From positions 184,059,956-184,123,955 of the forward strand of contig CP136063.1 in NCBI GenBank assembly GCA_032622095.1: a stretch of DNA of 64,000 bases, written 5' to 3'. Below the pieces are notes generated by a model, which worked only from the letters and a program-made list of their open reading frames with translations, was not told where the DNA came from and did not search any database. Numbering within the stretch: the first letter of the stretch is position 1; each line of letters begins with the position of its first letter. This DNA is from Siphonodentalium dalli. Taxonomy: Eukaryota; Mollusca; Scaphopoda; Gadilida; Siphonodentaliidae. Of the stretch, positions 1 to 9,812 are shown in pieces. Both the position numbers and the translations under genes were made by a program.

Positions 1-794
1 TAGTATTTATACCTCCAGAGTATGCACTTAAATTTCGGCGTTGCATTCAATATTTAATCACCATGCCGAATGAAACTACCATGCACTGTGAGGTGAAACA
101 TTATTTCGTGTGTTGCATGCACGAGCTATTTTTGTTTTGCCCAACAGTTGGATGTTGGATAAGCAGAACACTCAAACGTTAAAGACGTAAATCATTGGGG
201 GGTTGACTTGCTGTGCAGTGACCGATGATCCTTCAGATTGATCTGTTTTAATGATGTGTGTACCTTTAAAGATATTTAACAACCGACTTGTATATTGCAA
301 ATACGTATTTCACTCTTATGTAATTACCCAATATGTTGCTTTCTACGTGGTATGGTTTGGAGTTGCGGCCATTTTGACAGCCATTTCATGGCCACGATTG
401 TATAATTTTCTGTCCGTGTCACTCTACTCGCTCCCGCATTCTAATTTAACACAAACTGATATAACGGCATAATTATGATGCCACTATATATCGTATAGTG
501 ACTTATATCGAGAACTGATGTAGTATAGACAACCACGTTGGACGCCATCGTGGATAACAAAGTTTCCCCAACGCGGATTTTTGCGGATTTTGGATATGTT
601 GTTTCTGATGCTTTTCCGCGTCGAATGACACCGAAAACAGCTTGTAAACAATTTGTTCTAGGTTCACCTCAAAATCGAGTCTCAACGACCAGACTACATC
701 ATCATTATCTCGGAACAAGTCATTTGACTTTTAGTTCCGGTACATTTGAATAAATTTAATGGATTTGCATAATATGCATATTAGTGTGAGTATA
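1..794. other. AT-rich non-coding stretch
   Basis: No gene is supported here. Two overlapping short open frames on opposite strands (503-718 minus, 538-753 plus) have no recognisable domain and look like chance reading frames in AT-rich DNA. The stretch abuts the end of the broken non-LTR retrotransposon fragment that follows. Confidence 0.5.
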
Positions 795-1336
795 TCAATT
801 GATGTATTTGTAATCATACTTCAAGTGATAGAAGTAAGCATCTATGTTAGTCTTAAATTCATCCAGAGATCTTAATCCGATGATATGATCTGGCAAACTA
901 TTCCAAGACGAAACATTCCAACGTTCTTGTTGAACTTTTGTCTATATAATTTCCTGCTATTTCCTCTTGTTGTTGTGTATGGAGGCATTTGAAAAAGGCA
1001 ACTGGTGTCCAAATTGTAATGTCCATTTAGCATCTTATATGTCTCGATTAAATCTCCCCTGAATCTTCGATATTTAACTGACATCAGGTTGAGTTTAATT
1101 AGTCTTTCTCGATACTCTAATTTTCTGAATTGGGGAACCATTTTAGTTGCTCTCTGTTGCACTTGTTCTAGTGCAATGCATTGGTATTGTAGGTGTGGAT
1201 CCCATGCCGTATTGCATTACTCTATTATTGGTCGAATCATGCTGACATTGATTGCCCGAAATGTTTCTGGGTCGAGTGTTGTGAATGTTCTCCTTATACT
1301 ACCAAGGGTCTTATACGCTCGATTGCATATTTGATT
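795..1336 (-). pseudogene. 3' fragment of a non-LTR retrotransposon reverse transcriptase ORF
   Basis: Read on the minus strand, this is the C-terminal tail of a LINE-type RT polyprotein. Hallmarks in order are a Y-K-T-L-G-S-I-R-R-T-F block, W-D-P-H, V-Q-Q-R-A-T-K, L-x-Y-R-E-R-L, L-K/M-x-x-K-Y-R-R-x-R-G-D-x-I-E-x-Y-K-x-L-N-G and finally W-N-S-L-P-D-H-I-I. These are typical of the region after the RT domain in animal non-LTR elements. It is broken twice: an in-frame TAA at 1217-1219, and a frameshift near 920-930 just before the W-N-S-L-P motif. Homology stops at about 1336 and the natural stop codon lies at 795-797. This is the usual 5'-truncated, dead-on-arrival shape. The clade (CR1-like or another) cannot be fixed from this piece. 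The family call is recognition of conserved wording in the translation; the breaks are seen directly. Confidence 0.75.
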
Positions 1337-3167
1337 TATGTGGATATGTCATGAAGTACTCTATGATGTATAATAATCTAACTATCATGTTAAATTACGC
1401 ATAGATTATTCCTGTTTATTAGGACCAACACCGATTTGTTTACGTTTTACTCAAAGCCGAAGTGTATTCGGCTTCTATGCCAACAATCGAGTACACCCAA
1501 AATCACACATACAAAAATTAATGCACCCTTACTCAACATATTTAGGACATCGTGTATTGTTAATATATTCCAACATATGTGCTTATTTTTATTGTAAGTG
1601 GTCCTATAGATGTATTACTTATTACAGTTAAACATTTCTTACACGAAACGTCTCGCGATATATATATATGCAATTTTAAATTTACAAATTACCGGGTATA
1701 CGTGATAAAATTATTTACGGGTATACGTGATAGAATTATTTACGACCACGTGATGTTGACTGTTGATTGTGCTTACCTTACGAGTGCTAGAATATTTTCA
1801 ACGGAATATGCCGATGTCAGTTCGTTAGGTAAATTGAGATAGCATACTTTAAAAAATATGTAAACACTGCGGTCAACGTCTTTTTCACATTCAATTGCCG
1901 CTTTCAATTGGCAGCTGATGTGGTGTTCAGAATAAATATCATGTATTCTATGGAATAAACCCATTTATTGTCGCAATTGTTTAGTTGTCAGTTCAATGTA
2001 TCTCTTCTCCCATTTGAAAACTCAGTGACAGTCACCCCATGGTGTGTTGTCACGGTGTGTTTTTATGGAAAAAATATGCTATAACGTTACGCCAAATTTC
2101 CCAGATTTTTGAAACATTTCGAAAAAGGTAATGAAAATGCTACATTAGACAAGAACTCGATTAGGAATTTCCTAATTTGATGTTATGTTCTTAGTAATAG
2201 TATGGTACCGGTTATGAAACTATTATAATACTTATTAAGAGTCAAGTGATTGTTTTAGAAAAGGGAAATATATCTTTTTAATGAAAAACAAATGAACACA
2301 TAAAGACTCTATATGTGTTCATTTTTTTCGACCGCTGTGAATATTCGATATTCGTATTGTTATTCCATTCGATTTTGATATTCAATTCGAAATCGATTCG
2401 ACTTTGAAACAATGAATAGTAATTTGTAATACTTCAACGCGGACGTAATGCAATTATCGGTAACATTTGAACATTCACAACTACTGCGAGGTATAAAAAT
2501 TTTTTACACTCATAAATAATTCCCTCAAAATATGCCGTATAAAACACAGGATTACATTTAATTAATGAATTGTGATGCTTATTTGTTCTATTTAAGGAAT
2601 GATTTTCCAATCGGACAGTGTTAGAAGTATATCCATAGTCTTAATAGTTGACCCGCATCGGAGATTCAAACTTTAAAAATCGATTATCTCAAAAACATAA
2701 CTTAAATTGACTTAGGACAACCTGGAAATCAGGTCGCGATAAGGTAACCTACGAACACAGTAACTGTTATCTACCATCCAACAAAACACATACAAACTAC
2801 ATTTATTTCTTAATTAATCGAAACGCTGTGCAAGTGAGATATGATAAAAGTTGTACATGAATACGTTTGTCTATATATAGCTTGTGTTCGACCAGCAATA
2901 AGTTGCATTCACGTGTTAAATATTTCGTTTCAATTAGCCCGGGGCAGATAGTGCATCGGACTGCATCAATAAACGACAAGTTTGAATTTAATATGGGGTT
3001 CTTTTTTAAAGGTTGCTATAACCAGTTTGCTATATAAATATAGAGATATGATGGACAATCCTTAATGATAACTCGAAAAACCTAACCCTCAGGCGGGGAC
3101 AAATGCATCGCATGCCGACACCCTTGTCGAACGCGTTCGTCCGTACCTATACGTTTACACTCCGTGC
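1337..3167. other. Non-coding AT-rich stretch with a short hairpin
   Basis: No protein or RNA gene is supported. A short tandem duplication of about 26 bp (CGGGTATACGTGATA plus AATTATTTAC) lies near 1692-1735. A 13-bp perfect hairpin (arms near 2290-2302 and 2312-2324, core AATGAACACATA) is followed by a T-run. Nothing else stands out. Confidence 0.4.
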
Positions 3168-3691
3168 TTAAAGGTACGGGTGGCGTTCGTTGCAGAAATA
3201 TTCATATTTGTTCAAATCGCCATCAACAGAAGGAATATTAAAATATATATAGTTTTGTTCATATGCCAACATAATCAGCGCGTAAATAGTATATTGTCGT
3301 CAAGACGTACGATGGTGTACGTAAACAAGAGCCTGTTCGTGTTACAGAAGTTGTGCTTCTATTTACATAGCACAGCGCAATTCTATTGGTTAATCACACA
3401 AAAATGTTACAAACGCTCTTTATTATTTCCATATCAGGAAAACAGTAACAAATAACGCTCTTCATGTTACCATATCCGGATCTAAACAAAAGCCATGAAA
3501 CATAATTGTTTTTTGCTTTTGTTTACACAACAAAGGGGAAAACATTGACAATTACATACTGTTTATGCAATATTTCTGATTGGTATAAGAACAAGGTGTG
3601 TCTATATTTTACTATTCTTTCTGTTTATGACGGTTTGACGGAGGTGAATATTTTAACACTATACCACCACCAACGCCGCCCGTATCTTTAA
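3168..3691. mobile_element. TTAA-flanked non-autonomous DNA element, copy 1
   Basis: A 524-bp segment is bounded by TTAA on both sides (3168-3171 and 3688-3691). Just inside are imperfect terminal inverted repeats, AGGTACGGGTGGCG at the left and the reverse complement of AGATACGGGCGGCG at the right, 12 of 14 matching. A diverged second copy lies in the same orientation at 54380-54874, also between TTAA sites, so this is a repeat family rather than a chance palindrome. The interior has no transposase; the open frames 3180-3455 and 3506-3691 are hydrophobic and featureless. TTAA target duplication is typical of piggyBac and of Kolobok-like elements; which one applies is not decided. Confidence 0.6.
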
Positions 3692-4691
3692 GAACACTTA
3701 GCAATCAAACTAGAATGTTTTAATATATGTTTAACATTCAGAAGTTCTAATTGTCGCTTTTTTGTCGAAATATACATGTACATTGTGTTCCGCGGCGTAA
3801 TCTACCTCGTTTAATAGGATGATAGTACACTGGAAAGAGTGTATAGATTTTGGAAACATTCTTCTCATTGTTTTTCCGTCACAACTTTAAGAATCGGTAC
3901 AATCTTACACAAATTGTTTTAAAGAATGTTGTATATGAATCTTGGCCGCAAACATGTTCTGGGATTATAACCATAAAACGAGCAGAACGTGTGGAAGAAG
4001 TCGATATTATATGTTGCTATTCCGCCCCTTCTCGCCATGGTTAATCAAATCTATACCGACGCAGTATACTACAAACATTAATATGCACTATTCTCTTTCA
4101 TTATGAGCGAATGAAACAATCTGCTCATATCACATGTAATCATATACAGAGGTGAAAAAATATTAAACCAATGTTCACAAGTTATGGTACGTCTTCTTCG
4201 ATTTGAGCGGAATAGATATAATACATGGGGTAAATTGCACAATTACGAATGTTGGAAATGTTAGAGAACATATACCGATGGACAAATGTACAATATATAA
4301 GACACTTACATATATATGTTGGTATACTTGCGCGTGTATATGCCCTACAGTTGATTATTTGTATTTCTGATTTTCCAAGTTTTACACCAATTGATTTTGA
4401 ATGTGACGTAAATCTGTCGCGAATTTCATCTGGGATTCTAACGATCAGAAATTTGTGAAAGAAGTGAATATTACCTATTGCTGTTCCACCCCTCTGTCAT
4501 CGTAGTTAGTCATACAGACGCATTATACTCTGTTTTATTTGCTCTGTTCAAACCTTCATTGTGGGTTAATGAGTTCAGTCTGCTCTTGTTTGTATACTTT
4601 GACTTGTATACTCTTCACAGTGGTTCGTCTGTACAGTACCACTAAGAAGAAGTGGTATATTGAGGCGCGCCTTTATTGCGATATCACCTAA
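3692..4691. other. Non-coding stretch
   Basis: No gene, tRNA or long repeat recognised. Short open frames at 3850-4044 and 4249-4458 have no domain signature. Confidence 0.4.
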
Positions 4692-5272
4692 TACGCACAA
4701 GCTTGAATATCAAAAGATAACATATCGGGGTTCACGATATGATGGCTATTGGCATATAATCGCGACCACGGGAGGCACGCGTGCTTTCGATTGAATATCA
4801 TATTTAATCTGAAGGGTAATAACTCTATAAAGAATTTTTTTGACGAAATAACGGCGATTTGTATGAGAAAATGCAACACCACAATAGATCAACTCTGGAA
4901 AAATATAAGTCTTTAAAACACTTAATCTGAAGGGTAATAACTCTCTTTAAAACACTTTTCCAAATATGTCCGTTATTTCGTCAGACACTTTTTCAAATAT
5001 CTCCGTTATTTCGTTTATAAAAATAATTTCATATTTCTATATTTCGCCCTATTTCGCTATTTAGATGTATTTTCCTATTTCGCTTTTTCGTTTTATTTCA
5101 TATTTCGATAATTCGCTATAATTGAAATATTATGGGATATGGTATTATATGATACCCTATATTCTGATATTCAATCGAACATCACGTGCCTCCCGTGGTC
5201 GCGATTGTATGCCAATAGCCATGATATCGTGAACGCCGATATGTTATCTTTTGGTAGTCAAGCGTGTGCGTA
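4692..5272. repeat. Inverted repeat with ~108-bp arms
   Basis: The arm at 4692-4800 reappears as reverse complement at 5165-5272 with a few substitutions. Shared blocks include GCCTCCCGTGGTCGCGAT, ATGCCAATAGCCAT and ATATGTTATCTTTTG. The arms are separated by about 365 bp of AT-rich sequence containing two copies of CTGAAGGGTAATAACTCT (near 4809 and 4925). The arrangement resembles a foldback or MITE-like element. No target-site duplication was found and there is no coding capacity. Confidence 0.7.
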
Positions 5273-5279
5273 CTGGCTG

Positions 5280-5760
5280 GCGATATTGAGCGCGCTTAAT
5301 TTTCGAAAAAGGCGCGATTATAGCGCAATGCCAAAAACCTGTCGGGCTTCAAGTTATTATTGCGATATTGAGCGCAAAATATTATGATATTAAGCGCGCA
5401 TTGTCGCAATATTGAGCGCGAACAAATTTCATACAGACCCGATAGTGTTATATTTATATTAGATAAATACTCTGCATAGTGTACATATAGTGTACATATA
5501 ACATTTACTACTATAATTATAAACAAATCTAAAAAAGTGTCTCTATTTATTCCAAACAATATAGAAGAAGCAGTAATTTGCCTTAAATGTCACAATTTGG
5601 AGCGCAAGATATTCCAATATTAAGCGCGCGATATTAAGCGCGAAATATTGCGATATTAAGCGCAAAATATTGCAATAATATCGCAAGCGGTGCGCTTATA
5701 AGTGTTTCCACTTGCAATATTTTTGCGATATTGGGCGCGAAAATAGCGAGCTTAATATAC
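5280..5760. repeat. Degenerate short repeat field (GCGATATT / GAGCGC type)
   Basis: The words GCGATATT, AATATTG and AGCGCG/AAGCGC recur irregularly, roughly every 15-35 bp, in the two clusters 5280-5420 and 5590-5760. It is a decayed simple repeat with much higher local CpG than its surroundings. No coding frame is convincing. Confidence 0.6.
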
Positions 5761-7418
5761 CACTTCATTGACTGGTACTGTATATATATAATTACTGGTG
5801 ATATATTGGCGACAAAAACGCCATTAGAAGTTACGATATGCTTCCACATATATCCTTAAAGGGGAACATTATTTAAGTATAAGTGCGAAAATACGAGTTG
5901 TTGAAGATAATTTTCCCCAGCTAAGAGCAGTGTTTTTGGTACGTGTTTAAATTAGTCAAAAGTATTTGATGGCTGACAGTTATTGCGTCTACAAAAAGAT
6001 GTATCCATGGTTTCTAGAAGCAGCCTTAGTTGTTGCGGGAAAACGAAATGGAGACTCGGTCCTATACACAGTGACTCATTGAACCGGGGATTTCGTGGAA
6101 TGAGATATGCAAGGTTTACACGAAATCGACCAAACTATCGTCACAGTTTAAAAAAATTTGGTTGGTTATGAATAGTGAGTTGGAATACCGTTTACTCAAA
6201 CGCGCGACAATTTTACTCCAGAGACTGTACATATACTTTGAGTTAGAAGTTTTGGTGGTCAGTGTTTATGTTGATTCACTTTTCAAATTCCCTTCTCTCT
6301 CTCTTATATAACCAATCCTAAGCCGATGACTGACCGTTTTCGTCTCTTGACGTTTACTGTGACATGCTGTCTAGTCCTCAACTCGGCATTGGGTGTGGAA
6401 TTCAAACTTAACTCAATTTCCTGCACATTTGGTATACACTTATTTGAATGGCAAATAACATGCACTACCATTACATCCTGGACTATACTTTTATGGAATG
6501 ATCTAATCAGACAAAAGTTGAAATGCAACACTAATGCTCGGGGTACTTGCACAATAACATGTCATTGTGAGTCCTGTAAATGGAATAAATCGACCGTTTT
6601 CAAATGGAGCTTTCAACAGAGGCCACGCCCACAGCGTAGTCCCGCCCAATGGCAATTTATTAGAATATATTCGACCAATCAGATGCCGAGCCGGCCGCTG
6701 GCTGCGGAGATTTTTTCGACGCCATCTTTCTTCACCCTAATTTTGATATCCATACATACATTCAGTGTTAATTTGACTATATTCAAACTACTTTTTTGTT
6801 GTCAAATCATAATATACTGAGATTTATATTTGCGGCATGATGTTATAAATTTATCCGTGATTATAACAATGTTTTTCGTTTAGCATGACACTTGTCATAA
6901 TTTTCACATTTAATGGCAAAACGAAAGTATGTTCTCTGGTTTATATATATTAGAGTTCATGATCTGTCTGTCTATTCTGGTCTGTATGTAATTTTTCTTC
7001 CAGAGCCCTTGATCGATTTAAACCAAATTTGGTGTGGTGACTCGGGGTACAACGGCAGGTGTTATAACGAACTTATATTTTAAATAAAAGTTTTGAAACA
7101 AATAACATTTTTTAAATTTTTTTAGCAAGAAGTTTCAATCTAAAAATCTAAAAAGAAAATTTTAACATTAAATAAAAAAAAATGTTTTAATTTAAAAAAC
7201 AAATTATTATTTTGTTTATGTTCAACAGCAGATCGAAGTACAATCTAAAAAAAAAATAAAAAATTGAATCTAAATAATTTTTTAAAAATCAAACTGGTTA
7301 AAAGATCAAATTTGAACGAATCATATATCGGGTAACAGACAATATTTATGTGGATAAAGTATTTTTACCAGTGGGTGGGACTACCGCTGTGGGTGTGGCC
7401 TCTGTGGAAAGCTCGATA
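5761..7418. other. Non-coding stretch with an inverted duplication next to the LTR element
   Basis: Segment 6600-6655 (GC-rich, with CCACGCCCACAGCG and CCCGCCCAATGG) reappears inverted at 7367-7413, directly beside the LTR retrotransposon. A CCAATCAG word lies nearby at about 6674. The 164-aa open frame 6326-6820 starts with a hydrophobic signal-peptide-like stretch but overlaps this repeat and has no recognisable domain, so it is not called as a gene. Segment 7080-7330 is very A/T-rich and low in complexity. Confidence 0.4.
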
Positions 7419-8165
7419 TGTGCCAATACGGGTACATATAACTCTTAAGGCTATCAGAACGGTTTGATTATTTATATATAACAAAGTCAATAATGTTCAA
7501 TCATGGGTATCTGGGTTTCTCTTCCTGTCGTCTGCTTGGGTTGGGATCTTCTTCCGTCTTCATAGGTTGGATGTATCTGCTTGTCTTCTACTCGGTTGAG
7601 TTCCGGTTGAGTTTATCTTCCTGTCGTCTCATGTTCTTCTTCCGCCGGCGCATCAGTGAGATGTTGTTAGGATCACAAGATCATCGTGTTACCTTGTATC
7701 TTCATCCATCCTTCTAGCTGCTTTCTCTGGCGTCCGAGAATTCGTTGTTACTATCGGGTAGCTGGTTAGAACTGTCTTATCATGTCGGCTTCTTCTTCCT
7801 AAAATACCCAGTGTATGCTAATGACCGCCATGTGTATTTTCACGGCGCGTCGGTTCATCGTACTTAGGGTAATTGAGTTATCGTCATCTCCCCATGGGTC
7901 CTATTAACTCTCCTGGTTTCAGTAGCTTTCTAGGCGATACATCTGGTCTTGATAATCCTCAAGACCGTGTTCTGTTTACTCCACAAATCATTTCCCTATG
8001 TTATTGCATGGACGCTCGCTAATTCGATTTGGTGCTCAGTACTTTTGTGATCTAGATGTGGTCAACAGCGACGCTGATATGTGTGGTAATCGAGCGCCCC
8101 TCTGACAGAGATTTCCTATCTTCTTCCCGGGTTGAAAGTTATGTCCCTGTGGTTGTCTTGGCACA
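7419..8165 (-). repeat. 3' LTR
   Basis: 747-bp long terminal repeat, apparently identical to 15268-16014 at a constant offset of 7849. The ends are TGTGCCAA/TTGGCACA. The four bases GATA outside its left end (7415-7418) also occur just inside the other LTR (15264-15267), so the strictly shared segment is 751 bp. The small open frame inside it (7493-7717) is duplicated in the other LTR and is not a gene. Confidence 0.93.
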
Positions 8166-8182
8166 TTACTCCTTCACTTTTT
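8166..8182 (-). promoter_or_regulatory. Candidate polypurine tract
   Basis: On the minus strand the bases immediately before the 3' LTR are purine-rich (AAAAAGTGAAGGAGTAA). This is the position expected of the plus-strand DNA primer of an LTR retrotransposon. One pyrimidine interrupts the core and two flank the end, so the exact tract is approximate. Confidence 0.6.
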
Positions 8183-8186
8183 CGAT

Positions 8187-8708
8187 TTAAAGTTGATCTT
8201 GAAATCGCAAGTCCAATTCGTCGCTGCGCAGCAGGTCGATGATTCGTCGAAGTGTTTCGCAACAGCGGCATCGGTGAATGAGAGGCCTCTGTTGTTCGTA
8301 TGTCCGTCGGTGTCGTTGGTACGGCTGCTGTCGTGCTCTAGCGTAGGTTCGCTGGCGAGTCTGGATCGGCTGTCGGTGTTCGTCCGTGAAGTAGTACCAA
8401 TCGGGGTCGATATCGATGAGTGCATCTTCAGATTCTCTGGGCGGGCTGTAAGGCGGGGGAGGTGACTGCATCGCGTAATATCGTCTATGCTCGTTGTAAG
8501 GCTGAACCCATGGCTGGTTGTAGGATGTGGGTGACTGCATGCGCGGCATCATGTCGAGGTAGCTTTCATGCGGCCGCCTGCTGGTGGATGGTCGTGCATC
8601 TGAATTGGGTGTCATATCGTCATCATCGGATGTCGAGGTATTTTCGTCCTCAATGTCCGAGTATGGGGGTAGGTTCTGACAACTGGTCGACCCTTGTTCC
8701 ACCGCCAT
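8187..8708 (-). CDS. Extra 3' ORF of the Gypsy element (proline/charge-rich, PPxY motifs)
   Basis: A 173-aa ORF lies between pol and the 3' LTR, where env would sit in an errantivirus. It has no signal peptide, no transmembrane helix and no fusion-protein features, so it is not a conventional envelope. It is proline-, serine- and arginine-rich. It has an acidic patch (D-I-E-D-E-N, then S-D-D-D-D), an L-P-P-Y motif near residue 14, and a P-P-P-P-Y-S-P-P motif near residue 83 that matches the PPxY late-domain pattern binding WW-domain ubiquitin ligases. A basic segment and a C-R-C-C cluster occupy the C-terminal third. A splice-acceptor-like sequence (TTGCGTATTACAG) ends 7 bases upstream of the ATG, suggesting expression from a spliced RNA. 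The function is unknown; a budding or trafficking accessory role is inference. Confidence 0.55.
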   Translation of the reverse strand: MAVEQGSTSCQNLPPYSDIEDENTSTSDDDDMTPNSDARPSTSRRPHESYLDMMPRMQSPTSYNQPWVQPYNEHRRYYAMQSPPPPYSPPRESEDALIDIDPDWYYFTDEHRQPIQTRQRTYARARQQPYQRHRRTYEQQRPLIHRCRCCETLRRIIDLLRSDELDLRFQDQL

Positions 8709-8715
8709 GGTCAGC

Positions 8716-8728
8716 CTGTAATACGCAA
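8716..8728 (-). promoter_or_regulatory. Candidate splice acceptor ahead of the 3' ORF
   Basis: On the minus strand the sequence TTGCGTATTACAG, with a pyrimidine-containing lead-in, ends at 8716. The initiator ATG (8706-8708) follows 7 bases later. The same GGCTGACCA word that follows here also occurs at the end of the 96-aa ORF (about 9174-9182). No matching donor was assigned. Confidence 0.35.
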
Positions 8729-9176
8729 ACGGATATTTGTGTGAGGTTTGAGAACAAATGACACAGTCAGTATACTCAATGGTTACTTTTCCAATTTATC
8801 GGTATCGCTTGAGGGTCGTCAGATCGGCCCAATACGAAAATGGAATTTACAACTAATTATCTAGATGGATTGGTTGACGAACAGTTAAACACAAGATAAG
8901 TCGGGGTGATTGATTTCAATCATCAAAACTTATGACCGAATGTCGGGATTTATAGTCCCTATTCAACGCTTGCTATAATCATTATGATGATTATACAACT
9001 ATAATACCCTGGACATCGTTATGCAACAATTAATATTTGAAATATATGAAATGCATAAATGTCTATATACATGCAAATGATTCTGATATCCGCGCAACAA
9101 TAATTACGAAGGAAATTCGGAATACATTAATATACGATACATAATTAATACTAATCCAAATCCGCCACAGATGTGG

Positions 9177-9467
9177 TCAGCCTCTGACGGCTATAATTGG
9201 ATATACATGTAGGTGTTCCTGAGTGTTGTCCCGTAATAGCGCAGACGGCTTTGGTGCATCCGTCTCCATTGCTTCGTCGATGGGTTCTTTGAACACGGCA
9301 TTCGGGATATCCTCAGGTCGCTGGTCTAACTGCCTATTATACATAATGGCTAACCTTGGCAACTGATGTTTAACAAATTTCCACCAGAATCGGTGGGTCA
9401 AGATAATGAAAATTACTACTGTAACTACGTTACTAGGGCAAAATACCACCCTGGCCATCTCTACCAT
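9177..9467 (-). CDS. Small single-pass membrane ORF of the Gypsy element
   Basis: A 96-aa ORF between the end of pol and the 173-aa 3' ORF. A hydrophobic segment at about residues 14-25 (V-V-T-V-V-I-F-I-I-L) is followed by aromatic and basic residues (H-R-F-W-W-K-F), a plausible single transmembrane helix. The C-terminal part is hydrophilic and acidic. It matches no family I recognise. It could be a remnant of an env-type gene, a small accessory protein, or chance. Its position within an otherwise intact element is the main reason to list it. Confidence 0.35.
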   Translation of the reverse strand: MVEMARVVFCPSNVVTVVIFIILTHRFWWKFVKHQLPRLAIMYNRQLDQRPEDIPNAVFKEPIDEAMETDAPKPSALLRDNTQEHLHVYPIIAVRG

Positions 9468-9812
9468 TCATTGGGGTAATACTTTTTCGTTCACTAAGTC
9501 AGTCGTGAGCATATTTTCGATCGTGTTTATTTGAGCGGGGTGCTCTCAAACGTAGTAACCCTAAGGGTGGCGGCGTGCACGTTATCTCTCGGTGCGCGAT
9601 TGCAAAGTTCAAAGCTTTATTTATTAAATCGCCATGCGCACGTGCCGGGTTTCATGGGGCGCGCGACCTGTCATTGATCCGAACATGACTATTTATTCGC
9701 GATTCGGTCTGGGGCGTTGGGCTAACTATTTTCAACATTTACGAAGCCAGGTTAGGTTTGCCAATAAGCCAGTTAAGGGTAGGGTCGCATTTCTTCTGTA
9801 ATGGACCCCAGG
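9468..9812. other. Untranslated gap between pol and the small ORF of the Gypsy element
   Basis: About 345 bp inside the retrotransposon with no open frame of note; it is more GC-rich than the genomic surroundings, like the rest of the element. It may hold splice or export signals, but none is recognised. Confidence 0.4.

Noticed and set aside
6326-6820. 164-aa open frame with a signal-peptide-like start
   Set aside because: No domain; it overlaps an inverted repeat, an equally long minus-strand frame covers part of it, and composition is that of translated AT-rich DNA.
7493-7717. 74-aa ORF present twice (also 15342-15566)
   Set aside because: It lies inside the LTRs; the duplication is the LTR itself.
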